Below are positions 17,097-24,334 of a stretch of DNA of 30,728 bases, piece by piece. Under the pieces are notes generated by a model. It worked only from the letters and a program-made list of their open reading frames with translations. It was not told where the DNA came from and made no database searches. Made by a program: the position numbers and the translations under genes. Within the stretch, counting starts at the first letter, position 1. Each line of letters begins with the position of its first letter. Origin of the DNA: Candidatus Gastranaerophilales bacterium (GTDB lineage Bacteria; Cyanobacteriota; Vampirovibrionia; Gastranaerophilales; Gastranaerophilaceae); NCBI GenBank assembly GCA_900752845.1, contig CAADWU010000139.1, positions 1-30,728 of the forward strand. The letters run 5' to 3'.

Positions 17097-17407
17097 TTTA
17101 TACATAAAAAATATTTATACATTTTTTGAGCAAGATCTTCATTTTCTTGCATCAAATTTATCATTTCCTCAATCATTATTTCTTTTGGCAAATAATAATC
17201 AAACATAAAAAGTTCAAACGGTCTGACATCAAGTGCATTTGAAATCTTTTGTAAAGTTTCGGAATTTGGATAATTTTTACCATTTTCTATATTACTTAGA
17301 CTTGGAATTTCTATATTTGACATTTCAGCTAATTTTTCCTGCGTATATTTTCGTCGTAATCGAATTTCCTTTATTCTTTTGCCAAGAAGATATTTTATAT
17401 TACTCAT
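17093..17407 (-). CDS. XRE-family HTH regulator (104 aa)
   Basis: Cro/CI-type helix-turn-helix at residues about 10-65: LGKRIKEIRLRRKYTQEKLAEMSNI, then SLSNIENGKNYPNSETLQKISNALDV, followed by a helical tail (about 70-104). GAGGG lies about 6 bases before the ATG. It is divergent from the DGR-like prepilin, sharing a 137-base AT-rich intergenic region, so it may regulate that prepilin and itself; this is an inference from position. Confidence 0.88.
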   Translation of the reverse strand: MSNIKYLLGKRIKEIRLRRKYTQEKLAEMSNIEIPSLSNIENGKNYPNSETLQKISNALDVRPFELFMFDYYLPKEIMIEEMINLMQENEDLAQKMYKYFLCIK

Positions 17408-17544
17408 AAACTTTCCCTCTTAAATAATGGTATCTGATTTATAAGCAAATATAATAATCTATTAACTAAAATACAGTTGATTTTTTATTAAACATAATAT
17501 ATAATATTAATATTGATAATAAATTTATAAAGGTAATTTAGTCT

Positions 17545-18567
17545 ATGCTTAAAAATATCAAACAATCTAATGCATTTACACTTGCAGAAGTTTTAATTAC
17601 TCTAGGCATAATCGGTGTAGTTGCAGCAATAACAATGCCTGCAATAATGGAAAACGTAACAGAACGAGTAAATTCAAACCGACAGGCAAATATTGCCTAT
17701 AAAGTAACACAGGCAACAGATAAGATGAAAGCATTAGGACTTTTGAACGGAAGTTATGCAAGTACCGATGCTTTTGTAGATGAACTGCAGAAACATTTAA
17801 AAGTAGCCAAAAGATGTTCAGCAAACAACATAGCTGATTGCTGGCCTACCCAAAAAGTAATAACAAGTGACGGTAAAGAATTTGAAGTAAGCAAAGCAAA
17901 GACAGGGAAAAACTTAAATATTAAAGGAAATACAAGTAACAACGTCGGACTTGTGCTTGCAGACGGAGCATCAATAATCTTAACTTACAATCAGGACAGT
18001 CAGGGAAAGGATGTGGGGGAAGCAATAACAGCACAGCCAAAGACATTACCTTTAGGTTTTGGAAGAAGTAAAGATTTTGCCTACACAACAAATACAACTG
18101 CTGCAATAGATTTTGTAATGGATGTAAACGGCGGAAAAGGACCTAACAGTGAAACAATAGATAATAAGATGAAAGACATACGCTCATTTAAGGCAGCACG
18201 TTTTTCTAAAGGTTGCACAGGGATTGAGATACCGGGTATAGGCTGTGTTGTAAATCTTGGCACAAGTTATGAATGCGTAACAGGTGCTGACAAAGCTAAA
18301 TGGGATGTTAACGGCTATTACGACCCGAGCTGCTCGGGCGGCGCAAGAAAAGCTTGTGACGACATTGGTATGAGCCTTCCTGATAAGAGTACATTGTTGA
18401 GTATTTATAACAAGAAATCTGAATATCCCGAACTTCCTCAGTCGGGTTGGTTCTGGTCTTCTTCCGAGGGCAATACCAGCATCGCATGGGTCGTGAACTT
18501 TAGCAATGGCAACGCGGACCTCAGCAACAAGACCTACAGCCACGGGGCGTTGTGTGTAGGTGAGTAA
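17545..18567 (+). CDS. Type IV prepilin-like protein with C-type-lectin/FGE-like tail, candidate DGR target
   Basis: The 340-aa protein has a short leader cut at Ala10, then FTLAEVLITLGIIGVVAAIT with Glu+5, the class III signal of type IV pilins and pseudopilins, so it is exported and N-methylated in a pilus-like system. The middle has MDVNGGKGPN (about residues 192-201), a motif common in prepilins of this type. The C-terminal part, KACDDIGMSLPDKSTLLSIY followed by GWFWSSSEGNTSIAWVVNF, is like FGE/DUF1566-type C-type-lectin folds used as variable display domains. The last 39 codons shift to about 55% GC, with 19 ending in C. AAAGGT is about 11 bases before the ATG. No reverse transcriptase or template repeat is in the window, so diversification would act in trans. 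Confidence 0.9.
   Translation: MLKNIKQSNAFTLAEVLITLGIIGVVAAITMPAIMENVTERVNSNRQANIAYKVTQATDKMKALGLLNGSYASTDAFVDELQKHLKVAKRCSANNIADCWPTQKVITSDGKEFEVSKAKTGKNLNIKGNTSNNVGLVLADGASIILTYNQDSQGKDVGEAITAQPKTLPLGFGRSKDFAYTTNTTAAIDFVMDVNGGKGPNSETIDNKMKDIRSFKAARFSKGCTGIEIPGIGCVVNLGTSYECVTGADKAKWDVNGYYDPSCSGGARKACDDIGMSLPDKSTLLSIYNKKSEYPELPQSGWFWSSSEGNTSIAWVVNFSNGNADLSNKTYSHGALCVGE
18448..18564 (+). repeat. Candidate DGR variable region at the 3' end of the prepilin
   Basis: Codons from Trp302 to the end show many NNC triplets (acc, agc, atc, gtc, aac, ggc, gac, ctc, tac, cac) alternating with fixed-looking Trp, Ser, Asn, Phe and Ala codons. This is what results when AAC codons of a template repeat are randomised at their adenines. 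It ends in a G-rich run (GGGGCG, then GTGTGTAGG) that could serve as the initiation-of-homing end. The template copy is not in this window. Confidence 0.6.
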
Positions 18568-18618
18568 AGTTATTTGATTATTATTTGTTTTTTGCTAAAC
18601 TAAAGATATGGAGGAGCT

Positions 18619-19725
18619 ATGCAAAAAACAATATGGGAAAAATATGCAGAAGTTCTTGTTGATTATTCAACAAACGTTCAAAAAGACAACCTTGTTCAAA
18701 TAAGAGCAACAAGCATTTATGCAAAAGACCTTGTAAAAGCTGTATATAAAAGAGTTATTGAAAAAGGAGCTCATCCGATTTTGAGAACTTCTTTTGAAGA
18801 TATGTCTGATATTTTTATAAAATACGCATCTGACGAGCAGCTTGATTATATTGATCCGATTGTAAAATTGGAATACGAAACAATCGACAAATTTATTTCA
18901 ATCGGTGCTCCCATGAACACCAAAAATATGGCTCGTGCTGATTTGACCAAACTTGCAAGACGTTCAAAAGCATCTCAAGGTCTGTCAAAAACATTAATGG
19001 AACGTTCTGCCAAAGGCGAAGCTTCATGGGTTGTAGCTGATGTTCCGACACACGCTCTGGCACAGGAAGCCAAAATGTCTTTTGATGAGTATGCAGAATT
19101 TCTTTTCAAATCCTGCTATCTTGATTTGGACGACCCTGTCGCAAAACTTCGTGAACTTGACAAAAAACAGACTGAATGGGCAAATTACTTGAACGGAGTG
19201 AAAAAAGTACATATAATTGGTGAAAAAACGGACATTACTTTCGGGGTTGAAGGCAGAAAATGGATTAGCTGCTCAGGTCTGAACAACTACCCTGACGGCG
19301 AAGTTTTTACATCGCCCGTAGAAAATGATATTAACGGTGAAATCTACTTTGACTTCCCGCAAAATTACAGAGGGAACTCTGCAACAGGCGTACATCTTTG
19401 GATTGAAAACGGTCAAATCGTGAAATTTGATGCCGAAACAGGAAAAGATTATCTTGAAGCAATGTTCAATATGGACGAAGGTTCTAAAGGCATCGGAGAA
19501 ATAGCAATCGGCACCAATAACGAAATTCAGGAAGTAACAGGAAACATTCTGTTTGACGAAAAAATAGGCGGCTCAATTCACATGGCAGTCGGTGCGTCTT
19601 ATCCCGAAACAGGCGGCAAAAACGTGTCAGGACTTCATTGGGACATGATAAAGAATATGAAAAACAATTCTAAGATTTATGCCAACGACAAACTCATCTA
19701 TGAAAACGGAAAATTTATTATATGA
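18619..19725 (+). CDS. M29-family metallo-aminopeptidase
   Basis: A leaderless cytoplasmic aminopeptidase of the thermophilic-type M29 family (AmpS/AmpT), which removes N-terminal residues using two metal ions. The 368-aa length is close to the family norm. Expected ligands and catalytic residues are visible: Glu228 in PDGEVFTSPVE, Glu294 in GEIAIGTN, His321 in SIHMAVGASYPE with Tyr328, and His340/Asp342 in GLHWDMI. GGAGG is directly upstream of the ATG. The stop overlaps the start of the GNAT gene by 4 bases (ATGA). Confidence 0.93.
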   Translation: MQKTIWEKYAEVLVDYSTNVQKDNLVQIRATSIYAKDLVKAVYKRVIEKGAHPILRTSFEDMSDIFIKYASDEQLDYIDPIVKLEYETIDKFISIGAPMNTKNMARADLTKLARRSKASQGLSKTLMERSAKGEASWVVADVPTHALAQEAKMSFDEYAEFLFKSCYLDLDDPVAKLRELDKKQTEWANYLNGVKKVHIIGEKTDITFGVEGRKWISCSGLNNYPDGEVFTSPVENDINGEIYFDFPQNYRGNSATGVHLWIENGQIVKFDAETGKDYLEAMFNMDEGSKGIGEIAIGTNNEIQEVTGNILFDEKIGGSIHMAVGASYPETGGKNVSGLHWDMIKNMKNNSKIYANDKLIYENGKFII

Positions 19726-20297
19726 TTGTAAGAAATTTTTCTGAAAATGATATTCAAGATGCGTCACAAATTGCACACCTTGTCTGGGGAGATTTGTATA
19801 CAAAAGAAAGCGACAAACTTCAAAAATTGATTTACGATTTTATGGTTAAATATTACGACCTGAACCGTAAATATTCTTTCAGCTTGGAAAATGACGACTT
19901 TAAGGGTTTTATACTTGCAAACACAAAATATGACAAAAATGAAAGTATAAATCCCTTTAAAGAAGAAGCAAAACAGCTTGATGAAAAAGATGAAAAAACA
20001 GCGAATGAACTTGCAGACTATTTGGAAGCTTGCGGAAAAGAAGTAAAAGACGTCATGCAGGACAATGATATAATGATAGGTCTTTTTATCAGCTGTGAAA
20101 AAGGCGGCGGCAAGATGCTTTTATCAAAACTTGTTGAAACCTGTCGGGAGAATAATATTAAAAATATCTATCTTTGGACAGATACAACGTGCGACTACGA
20201 TTACTATTCAAAGAACAAATTTGAACTTGTAAAAGAAGCAGAAACAACAGTAAATAATAAAACAATCAAAACAATAATTTATAAAAAGTCTGTATAA
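19722..20297 (+). CDS. GNAT-family N-acetyltransferase
   Basis: A 191-aa protein with a GNAT-like layout: N-terminal MIVRNFSENDIQDASQIAHLVWGDLY, a central strand with KGFILA, and a later acetyl-CoA-binding-type segment KGGGKMLLSKLVETCRENNIKNIYLWTD, ending in an FELVKEAETTV strand. The usual Q/RxxGxG/A loop is replaced by CEKGGGKML, so the CoA site is somewhat unusual. The start overlaps the aminopeptidase stop (ATGA), so the two are translationally coupled. Substrate is unknown. Confidence 0.8.
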   Translation: MIVRNFSENDIQDASQIAHLVWGDLYTKESDKLQKLIYDFMVKYYDLNRKYSFSLENDDFKGFILANTKYDKNESINPFKEEAKQLDEKDEKTANELADYLEACGKEVKDVMQDNDIMIGLFISCEKGGGKMLLSKLVETCRENNIKNIYLWTDTTCDYDYYSKNKFELVKEAETTVNNKTIKTIIYKKSV

Positions 20298-20345
20298 TTT
20301 TAATAATATCGAATTACATAACAATAAATTTCAAGTGACAAGAGA

Positions 20346-20374
20346 TTGACAATTAAGTGCCAAGCTGTTAAAAT
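20346..20374 (+). promoter_or_regulatory. Sigma-70 promoter with flanking direct repeat
   Basis: TTGACA (20346-20351), 17-base spacer, TAAAAT (20369-20374), ahead of the 120-aa gene. A 10-base direct repeat, AAGTGACAAG (20333-20342) and AAGTGCCAAG (20355-20364), brackets the -35 box with a 22-base period and could be an operator. Confidence 0.65.
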
Positions 20375-20397
20375 TTTTAACCTGAAAGGGATATGTA

Positions 20398-20760
20398 ATG
20401 GCAAAAGTAAAATTTGATCCTGTAACAAAACCTATAGCACGAAGACTAGCACAGTTAAAGTCTGATATAGTATTTTCAAGTGTTTTGGGCGACTATAGAG
20501 GTTTTAAGACAGCAATAAAAGAACACGCAAAATTAGCTGTAGAAAATTTTGAATTATCAAAATCCATACCTGCACCATCGATGAAAGCTCCATTATTTAG
20601 CAGAGCCGGCTTTAACATGGCAAAAGTTTGGATTTTAAACAAATTCAGAATAAAAACACCTGCTGAAAAACAGTTGAAGCAGCTTGCGAAACGTGAAGCA
20701 GCCCTGAGAAAGTTACAGCAAAAAGCTGAAAGGGCATTTGATAAAAAGTTAAATTCATAA
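20398..20760 (+). CDS. Unknown basic helical protein (120 aa)
   Basis: I do not recognise a family. The protein is Lys/Ala-rich and mostly helical, with a Pro-rich turn (SIPAPSMKAP) near the middle and a coiled-coil-like end (EKQLKQLAKREAALRKLQQKAERAFDKK). No membrane segment or signal peptide is visible. GAAAGGGA lies upstream of the ATG and a good promoter precedes it. A bidirectional terminator ends the unit. Confidence 0.72.
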   Translation: MAKVKFDPVTKPIARRLAQLKSDIVFSSVLGDYRGFKTAIKEHAKLAVENFELSKSIPAPSMKAPLFSRAGFNMAKVWILNKFRIKTPAEKQLKQLAKREAALRKLQQKAERAFDKKLNS

Positions 20761-20770
20761 AAATAAAAAA

Positions 20771-20798
20771 AACTATCATAATTAAATGATAGTTTTTT
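20771..20798. terminator. Bidirectional Rho-independent terminator
   Basis: AACTATCAT - AATTAA - ATGATAGTT, a perfect 9-bp stem with T runs on both strands. It lies between the 120-aa gene (+) and an XRE gene (-). Confidence 0.88.
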
Positions 20799-21007
20799 TA
20801 CTTTTCATCGGGAATATATCTGAACAAATCGTTTGGCGTGCACTCCAATGCAAAACAGAGTTTGTCTAAAGTATCAAATTCAATACCTTTTGTTTTATCG
20901 TTATAAATATTATAAATTGTTTTTCTGCTAATACCAGTCAAAGTCACAATTTCTTGTGGCTTCATTCTTTTATTACCCATAACAGTTGATAAACGATTTT
21001 TAATCAT
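20798..21007 (-). CDS. Small XRE-family HTH regulator (69 aa)
   Basis: A minimal Cro/CI-type repressor consisting only of the HTH domain: MKPQEIVTLTGISRKTIYNI, then DTLDKLCFALECTPNDLFRY. No clear Shine-Dalgarno sequence is seen before the ATG at 21007. The region between it and the divergent small gene at 21122 holds a repeated ACCCGTTTG box and a near-perfect palindrome, so autoregulation and control of the neighbour are likely. Confidence 0.88.
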   Translation of the reverse strand: MIKNRLSTVMGNKRMKPQEIVTLTGISRKTIYNIYNDKTKGIEFDTLDKLCFALECTPNDLFRYIPDEK

Positions 21008-21039
21008 AACTAAATATTACAATATATGATTAATACAGC

Positions 21040-21076
21040 ACCCGTTTGTGCAATATAATACCCGTTTGGGTAATAT
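21040..21076. promoter_or_regulatory. Candidate operator: 17-bp direct repeat and palindrome
   Basis: Two copies of ACCCGTTTGxGxAATAT (21040-21056 and 21060-21076) match at 15 of 17 positions and start exactly 20 bases apart, about two helical turns. The second copy lies within TATAATACCC-GTTT-GGGTAATATA, nearly a perfect inverted repeat. The position between divergent XRE and small-gene starts suits a repressor site overlapping both promoters. Confidence 0.6.
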
Positions 21077-21121
21077 ACAACTCATATTTGTTAGTATATA
21101 TTAATATCGGAGGTAAGAATT

Positions 21122-21283
21122 ATGGATAAAGAAAAAGAAATTATTAGAGGTAAAGTCGAAAACGCTGTCCAAGAACTACACAGCTATCTGCATGTGGCCA
21201 TGACTTATGCCGATTCTTTTGAAGATATTCAAGAAGTTCAAAGGATTGATTTAATTCTTCAAAAAAATGCAGGAAAATATTGA
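21122..21283 (+). CDS. Small unknown protein (53 aa), possibly frameshifted at an A7 run
   Basis: The ATG at 21122 has a strong GGAGG about 8 bases upstream. The frame reads MDKEKEIIRGKVENAVQELH and continues to RIDLILQKNAGKY, then TGA. At an A7 run (21261-21267), removal of one A would continue as QKMQENIDIIYDIFKDDK to a stop at 21332, giving a coherent 69-aa acidic helical protein. So the present frame may be a slippage site, a real frameshift or a sequencing error. The gene is divergent from a small XRE repressor, like a regulator-target or antitoxin-type pair, but no partner toxin is recognised. Confidence 0.6.
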   Translation: MDKEKEIIRGKVENAVQELHSYLHVAMTYADSFEDIQEVQRIDLILQKNAGKY

Positions 21284-21348
21284 TATTATTTATGATATTT
21301 TTAAAGACGATAAACTTGGTGAAATTATTTAAATTATGCTTAATTCTA

Positions 21349-21378
21349 AACCGCCTTTAAATGGCGGTTATCTTTTAT
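21349..21378 (+). terminator. Terminator after the small gene
   Basis: AACCGCC - TTTAAAT - GGCGGTT followed by ATCTTTTAT. It also sits at the 3' end of the convergent 150-aa gene. Confidence 0.75.
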
Positions 21379-21827
21379 CTGAACACACTTTTCAAATATT
21401 CTGATTTTATGCGTTGTGTTTCTTCATTCACCTGTTTGTTTTGAAATCCTGTTATTCCTTGATAATATCCGACACTCATCTGACCTTTTTTACCCTTTGT
21501 CATTAGAACATCCATATCCATAGGACTAAAGATTTCATATAATTTGCCGTCAGATTTTTTAGCAGTAACTACAGGTTTTTTAGGTGCGATTATTTTTGAC
21601 ATCGCTTTCATCCACCATTTCATCTTCATTGGCGCAAGCTGCATGAACTGTCTTTGTGTAACCCAATCAGTCGTTAACATCATTTTATATTTTTTTGTTT
21701 TAGGGTTAAATAATGTGTCATACTGAGTATGATTTTTCAAAACCCTTTTTGATAAAAGTCTTCCGTTCACGTCAAAGTTTTTGACAAATATTGTTCCCTT
21801 TGGGGTAACTCCACCTATAATCGGCAT
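21375..21827 (-). CDS. Unknown protein (150 aa)
   Basis: No family is recognised. It begins MPIIGGVTPKGTIFVKNFD and is basic with strand-rich segments, a WWMKAMSKII helix near the middle, and a C-terminal MSVGYYQGITGF region. No signal peptide is visible. AAGGAG about 7 bases before the ATG supports the start. It converges on the small gene at 21122, with a terminator between, and is divergent from the phosphofructokinase gene. Confidence 0.75.
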   Translation of the reverse strand: MPIIGGVTPKGTIFVKNFDVNGRLLSKRVLKNHTQYDTLFNPKTKKYKMMLTTDWVTQRQFMQLAPMKMKWWMKAMSKIIAPKKPVVTAKKSDGKLYEIFSPMDMDVLMTKGKKGQMSVGYYQGITGFQNKQVNEETQRIKSEYLKSVFR

Positions 21828-21963
21828 ATTTTTCTCCTTTTGTTTTTTTATATCAAAACTCCTGATAATATTTTTTGCCCTTATTTTTCATATTATGAAA
21901 AAATTATTTTTTATTGTAAAATATCTATTGTAAAAGTATTACTTAACAAAAAGGAAAGAGATT

Positions 21964-23646
21964 ATGGAAAAACTTTCACCATTACAAATCGAAAGATTAA
22001 AGTACCAGCCGAAACTTCCTTCAAGCCTTTCTTCAGGCATTAACAGCCTTGAAATGGTAGAAGGAGATGCTACTCAATCTGTTAGAGATCAAGAACAAAT
22101 TCAAAATTTATTCAAAAACACATACGGAAAACCCGTTGTTACTTTTAAAACAACTTCTTCTTCACACGCATCTGAAGTTAGAAATGTAGGTGTTATCCTT
22201 TCAGGCGGACAGGCTCCCGGCGGACACAACGTTATTGCAGGTTTATACGATGCATTGAAACAAGCTAACCCTTCTAACAAACTTTACGGTTTCTTAGGCG
22301 GACCTTCAGGTATTATCGACGGAAAATATATGGAATTCTCTGACGAATTTATGGACAGCTACAGAAACACAGGCGGTTTCGATATCATCGGTTCAGGCAG
22401 AACTAAACTTGAAACAGAAGAACAATTCCAAAAATCTTTGGAAGTTTGTAAAAAATTAAACATCTCTGCTGTTGTAATCATCGGCGGCGACGATTCAAAC
22501 ACTAACGCAGCTCTTTTGGCTGAATGGTTTGTTAAAAATAACACAGGCATTCAGGTTATCGGCTGCCCTAAAACTATCGACGGCGACTTGAAAAACGAAC
22601 AAATCGAAATTTCTTTCGGTTTTGACACAGCTACAAAAACATACGGCGAATTAATCGGAAACATTCAGCGTGACGCTAATTCTGCTAAAAAATACTGGCA
22701 CTTTGTAAAAATTATGGGAAGAAGCGCTTCTCACGTAGCTTTAGAAGCAGCTTTACAAACCCAGCCTAATATTACAATGATTTCAGAAGAAGTTGAAGCT
22801 AAGAAAATGTCTTTGGAACAAGTTGTAAATTACATGACCGATATTATTGTTAAACGTGCTGACATCGGCAAAAACTTCGGTATTGCAATCATTCCTGAAG
22901 GCCTGATTGAATTCATTCCTGAAATGAAATCCATGATTGCTAACTTAAACGACATTATGGCTTCATTGGAATCTGATCCTTCATTTGTTAACGCTACAAC
23001 AATCAGAGAAAAATTTGATATCGTTGAAAACAGATTAGAACCGGCAAATGCAAAAGTTTATGCATCATTACCTGTTCTTATTAAAGGTCAATTATTAGCT
23101 GACCGTGACCCTCACGGTAATGTTCAGGTTTCTAAAATCGAAACTGAAAAACTTTTAATTGAAATGATTTCAACAAGATTAGACGAATTGAAATCTCAAG
23201 GGGATTACATCGGTAAATTCTCAGCACAATCACACTTCTTCGGTTACGAAGGAAGATGCGCATTACCGTCAAACTTTGATGCTGATTACTGCTACTCTTT
23301 AGGCTTCAACGCTTTTGCATTAATCAACTTTGGTTTAACAGGATATTTATCATCAGTAAGAAACTTGACAGCTCCTGCTGATAAATGGATTGCTGGCGGT
23401 GTTCCACTTACTATGATGATGAATATGGAAAAACGCCACGGCGAAATGAAACCTGTTATTCAAAAAGCTCTTGTAGAGCTTGACGGACCTGTATTCAAAG
23501 CATTGGAAAGCTGCAGAGAAGACTGGGCAATCAATGACAGATATTTATTCCCTGGTGCAATCCAATACTTCGGACCATCTTGTGTTTGCGACGTAACAAC
23601 TTGCACACTTCAATTGGAAAGAGCTAAATCATTGGCATCTGTATAA
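21964..23646 (+). CDS. pfp: Diphosphate--fructose-6-phosphate 1-phosphotransferase (PPi-PFK)
   Basis: A phosphofructokinase that uses pyrophosphate, working reversibly in glycolysis and gluconeogenesis. The 560 residues fit the long PFP clade. GGQAPGGHN (81-89), GGDDSNTNAA (174-183) and PKTIDGDLKN (202-211) are visible. In the GGDD motif, Asp stands where ATP enzymes have Gly, and Lys203 in PKTIDGD is the second PPi-specificity residue. AAGGAAAGAG precedes the ATG. A terminator follows, so it seems monocistronic. With the glucokinase 1.1 kb on, it covers early sugar-phosphate steps. Confidence 0.93.
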   Translation: MEKLSPLQIERLKYQPKLPSSLSSGINSLEMVEGDATQSVRDQEQIQNLFKNTYGKPVVTFKTTSSSHASEVRNVGVILSGGQAPGGHNVIAGLYDALKQANPSNKLYGFLGGPSGIIDGKYMEFSDEFMDSYRNTGGFDIIGSGRTKLETEEQFQKSLEVCKKLNISAVVIIGGDDSNTNAALLAEWFVKNNTGIQVIGCPKTIDGDLKNEQIEISFGFDTATKTYGELIGNIQRDANSAKKYWHFVKIMGRSASHVALEAALQTQPNITMISEEVEAKKMSLEQVVNYMTDIIVKRADIGKNFGIAIIPEGLIEFIPEMKSMIANLNDIMASLESDPSFVNATTIREKFDIVENRLEPANAKVYASLPVLIKGQLLADRDPHGNVQVSKIETEKLLIEMISTRLDELKSQGDYIGKFSAQSHFFGYEGRCALPSNFDADYCYSLGFNAFALINFGLTGYLSSVRNLTAPADKWIAGGVPLTMMMNMEKRHGEMKPVIQKALVELDGPVFKALESCREDWAINDRYLFPGAIQYFGPSCVCDVTTCTLQLERAKSLASV

Positions 23647-23664
23647 TTGGTGAAAACAAAAACA

Positions 23665-23698
23665 AAAAAACCGCTTCTATGTTGGGGCGGTTTTTTAT
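23665..23698 (+). terminator. Rho-independent terminator after pfp
   Basis: AAAAAACCGC ... GCGGTTTTTT with a 12-base loop; T run on the plus strand. Confidence 0.8.
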
Positions 23699-23734
23699 TG
23701 CGATAAAACATTTTAATATTAATTCCATTTTTTA

Positions 23735-23764
23735 TTGACATCTTTGAGCTTTTTTTCCTAAGAT
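23735..23764 (+). promoter_or_regulatory. Sigma-70 promoter upstream of the hydrophobic peptide
   Basis: TTGACA (23735-23740), 18-base spacer, TAAGAT (23759-23764). It would give a transcript from about 23771 with a 78-base leader before the 24-aa peptide. The leader holds GGGCAAGCCC, a short potential hairpin. Confidence 0.6.
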
Positions 23765-23848
23765 AAATACAAGGGCAAGCCCATATTACCTTTTACTCTT
23801 TAGCACGACATTACTGCAGGATGAAAACTGAGAAAGGAGGTGGTAAAT

Positions 23849-23923
23849 ATGATTTTCGCAGCAAGCGAAAAAGCACTAATTATAATTTTAATAATCATAA
23901 TAGTGCTTTCAATCATATCATAG
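23849..23923 (+). CDS. 24-aa hydrophobic membrane peptide, type I toxin-like
   Basis: The ATG at 23849 opens MIFAASEKALIIILIIIIVL plus SIIS, one membrane-spanning helix with a short polar head. It has a near-perfect Shine-Dalgarno sequence (AGGAGGTG, 23835-23842). Size, a single Ile/Leu helix and a strong ribosome site are typical of type I toxins (e.g. TisB, Ldr or Fst groups), but I cannot assign a family. The coding DNA itself can fold (GCACTA near 23872 against TAGTGC near 23904). A longer overlapping frame from 23821 has no good ribosome site and is not preferred. An antisense antitoxin RNA is possible but not demonstrated. Confidence 0.55.
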   Translation: MIFAASEKALIIILIIIIVLSIIS

Positions 23924-23933
23924 GGGCTTTTAA

Positions 23934-23960
23934 TGGGGCAAGCTGGAACTTGCTCCGCCC
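23934..23960 (+). terminator. Hairpin after the hydrophobic peptide
   Basis: GGGGCAAG - CTGGAA - CTTGCTCC forms an 8-bp stem with one G-T pair, just after the peptide gene. It lacks a T run, so it may be an mRNA-stabilising or antitoxin-target structure. Confidence 0.4.
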
Positions 23961-24017
23961 TATTTATAAATACATTATAAACTATTTTAAAATTTTTTCA
24001 AGGGGGATGGGCGTAAA

Positions 24018-24230
24018 CTAAAACTCAAAAAAATCTTTTGGATTAACGGTTAAAGCCTTTGCCAAATCAAAAATAACTGATACGGGGATATTTACTTCTG
24101 CTCTTTCAGCCAATCCGATATAATTTCTACTCTTACCAACCAACTCAGCAAGTTTTTCCTGCGACAACCCTTTAGTTTTCCTAATATATTTGATATTTTT
24201 GCCAAGTTTTTTACAATAAATTTTACTCAT
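24018..24230 (-). CDS. XRE-family HTH regulator (70 aa)
   Basis: HTH-only protein: LGKNIKYIRKTKGLSQEKLAELVGKSRNY, then a second half VIFDLAKALTVNPKDFFEF. No clear Shine-Dalgarno sequence precedes the ATG at 24230. It converges on the hydrophobic peptide gene and could be its regulator. One of seven XRE genes in 11.6 kb. Confidence 0.88.
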   Translation of the reverse strand: MSKIYCKKLGKNIKYIRKTKGLSQEKLAELVGKSRNYIGLAERAEVNIPVSVIFDLAKALTVNPKDFFEF

Positions 24231-24334
24231 TTTTTAATGATGTATTGTGTTCTTATAAATTTCTACCAAACGTCACTTGTCAAAAACTTAAAAGATGTTA
24301 TCTTTATTGAATAAGAGGAGGTCAAAATATTTGT

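Noticed and set aside
18326..18340. CCCGAGC-T-GCTCGGG inverted repeat upstream of the variable region
   Set aside because: DGR hairpins usually lie downstream of the variable region; this one is coding (…DPSCSGG) and may be chance, so it is not counted as DGR evidence.
18520..18567. Alternative frame at the prepilin end reading GRCV then stop
   Set aside because: It resembles the 'RCV' ending of some DGR targets, but the actual frame also ends in a plausible ALCVGE, so a frameshift is not needed.
23821..24021. 66-codon frame starting MKTEKGGGKYDF
   Set aside because: No good ribosome site upstream; the strong AGGAGGTG fits the overlapping hydrophobic peptide in another frame. Kept as the alternative to test.
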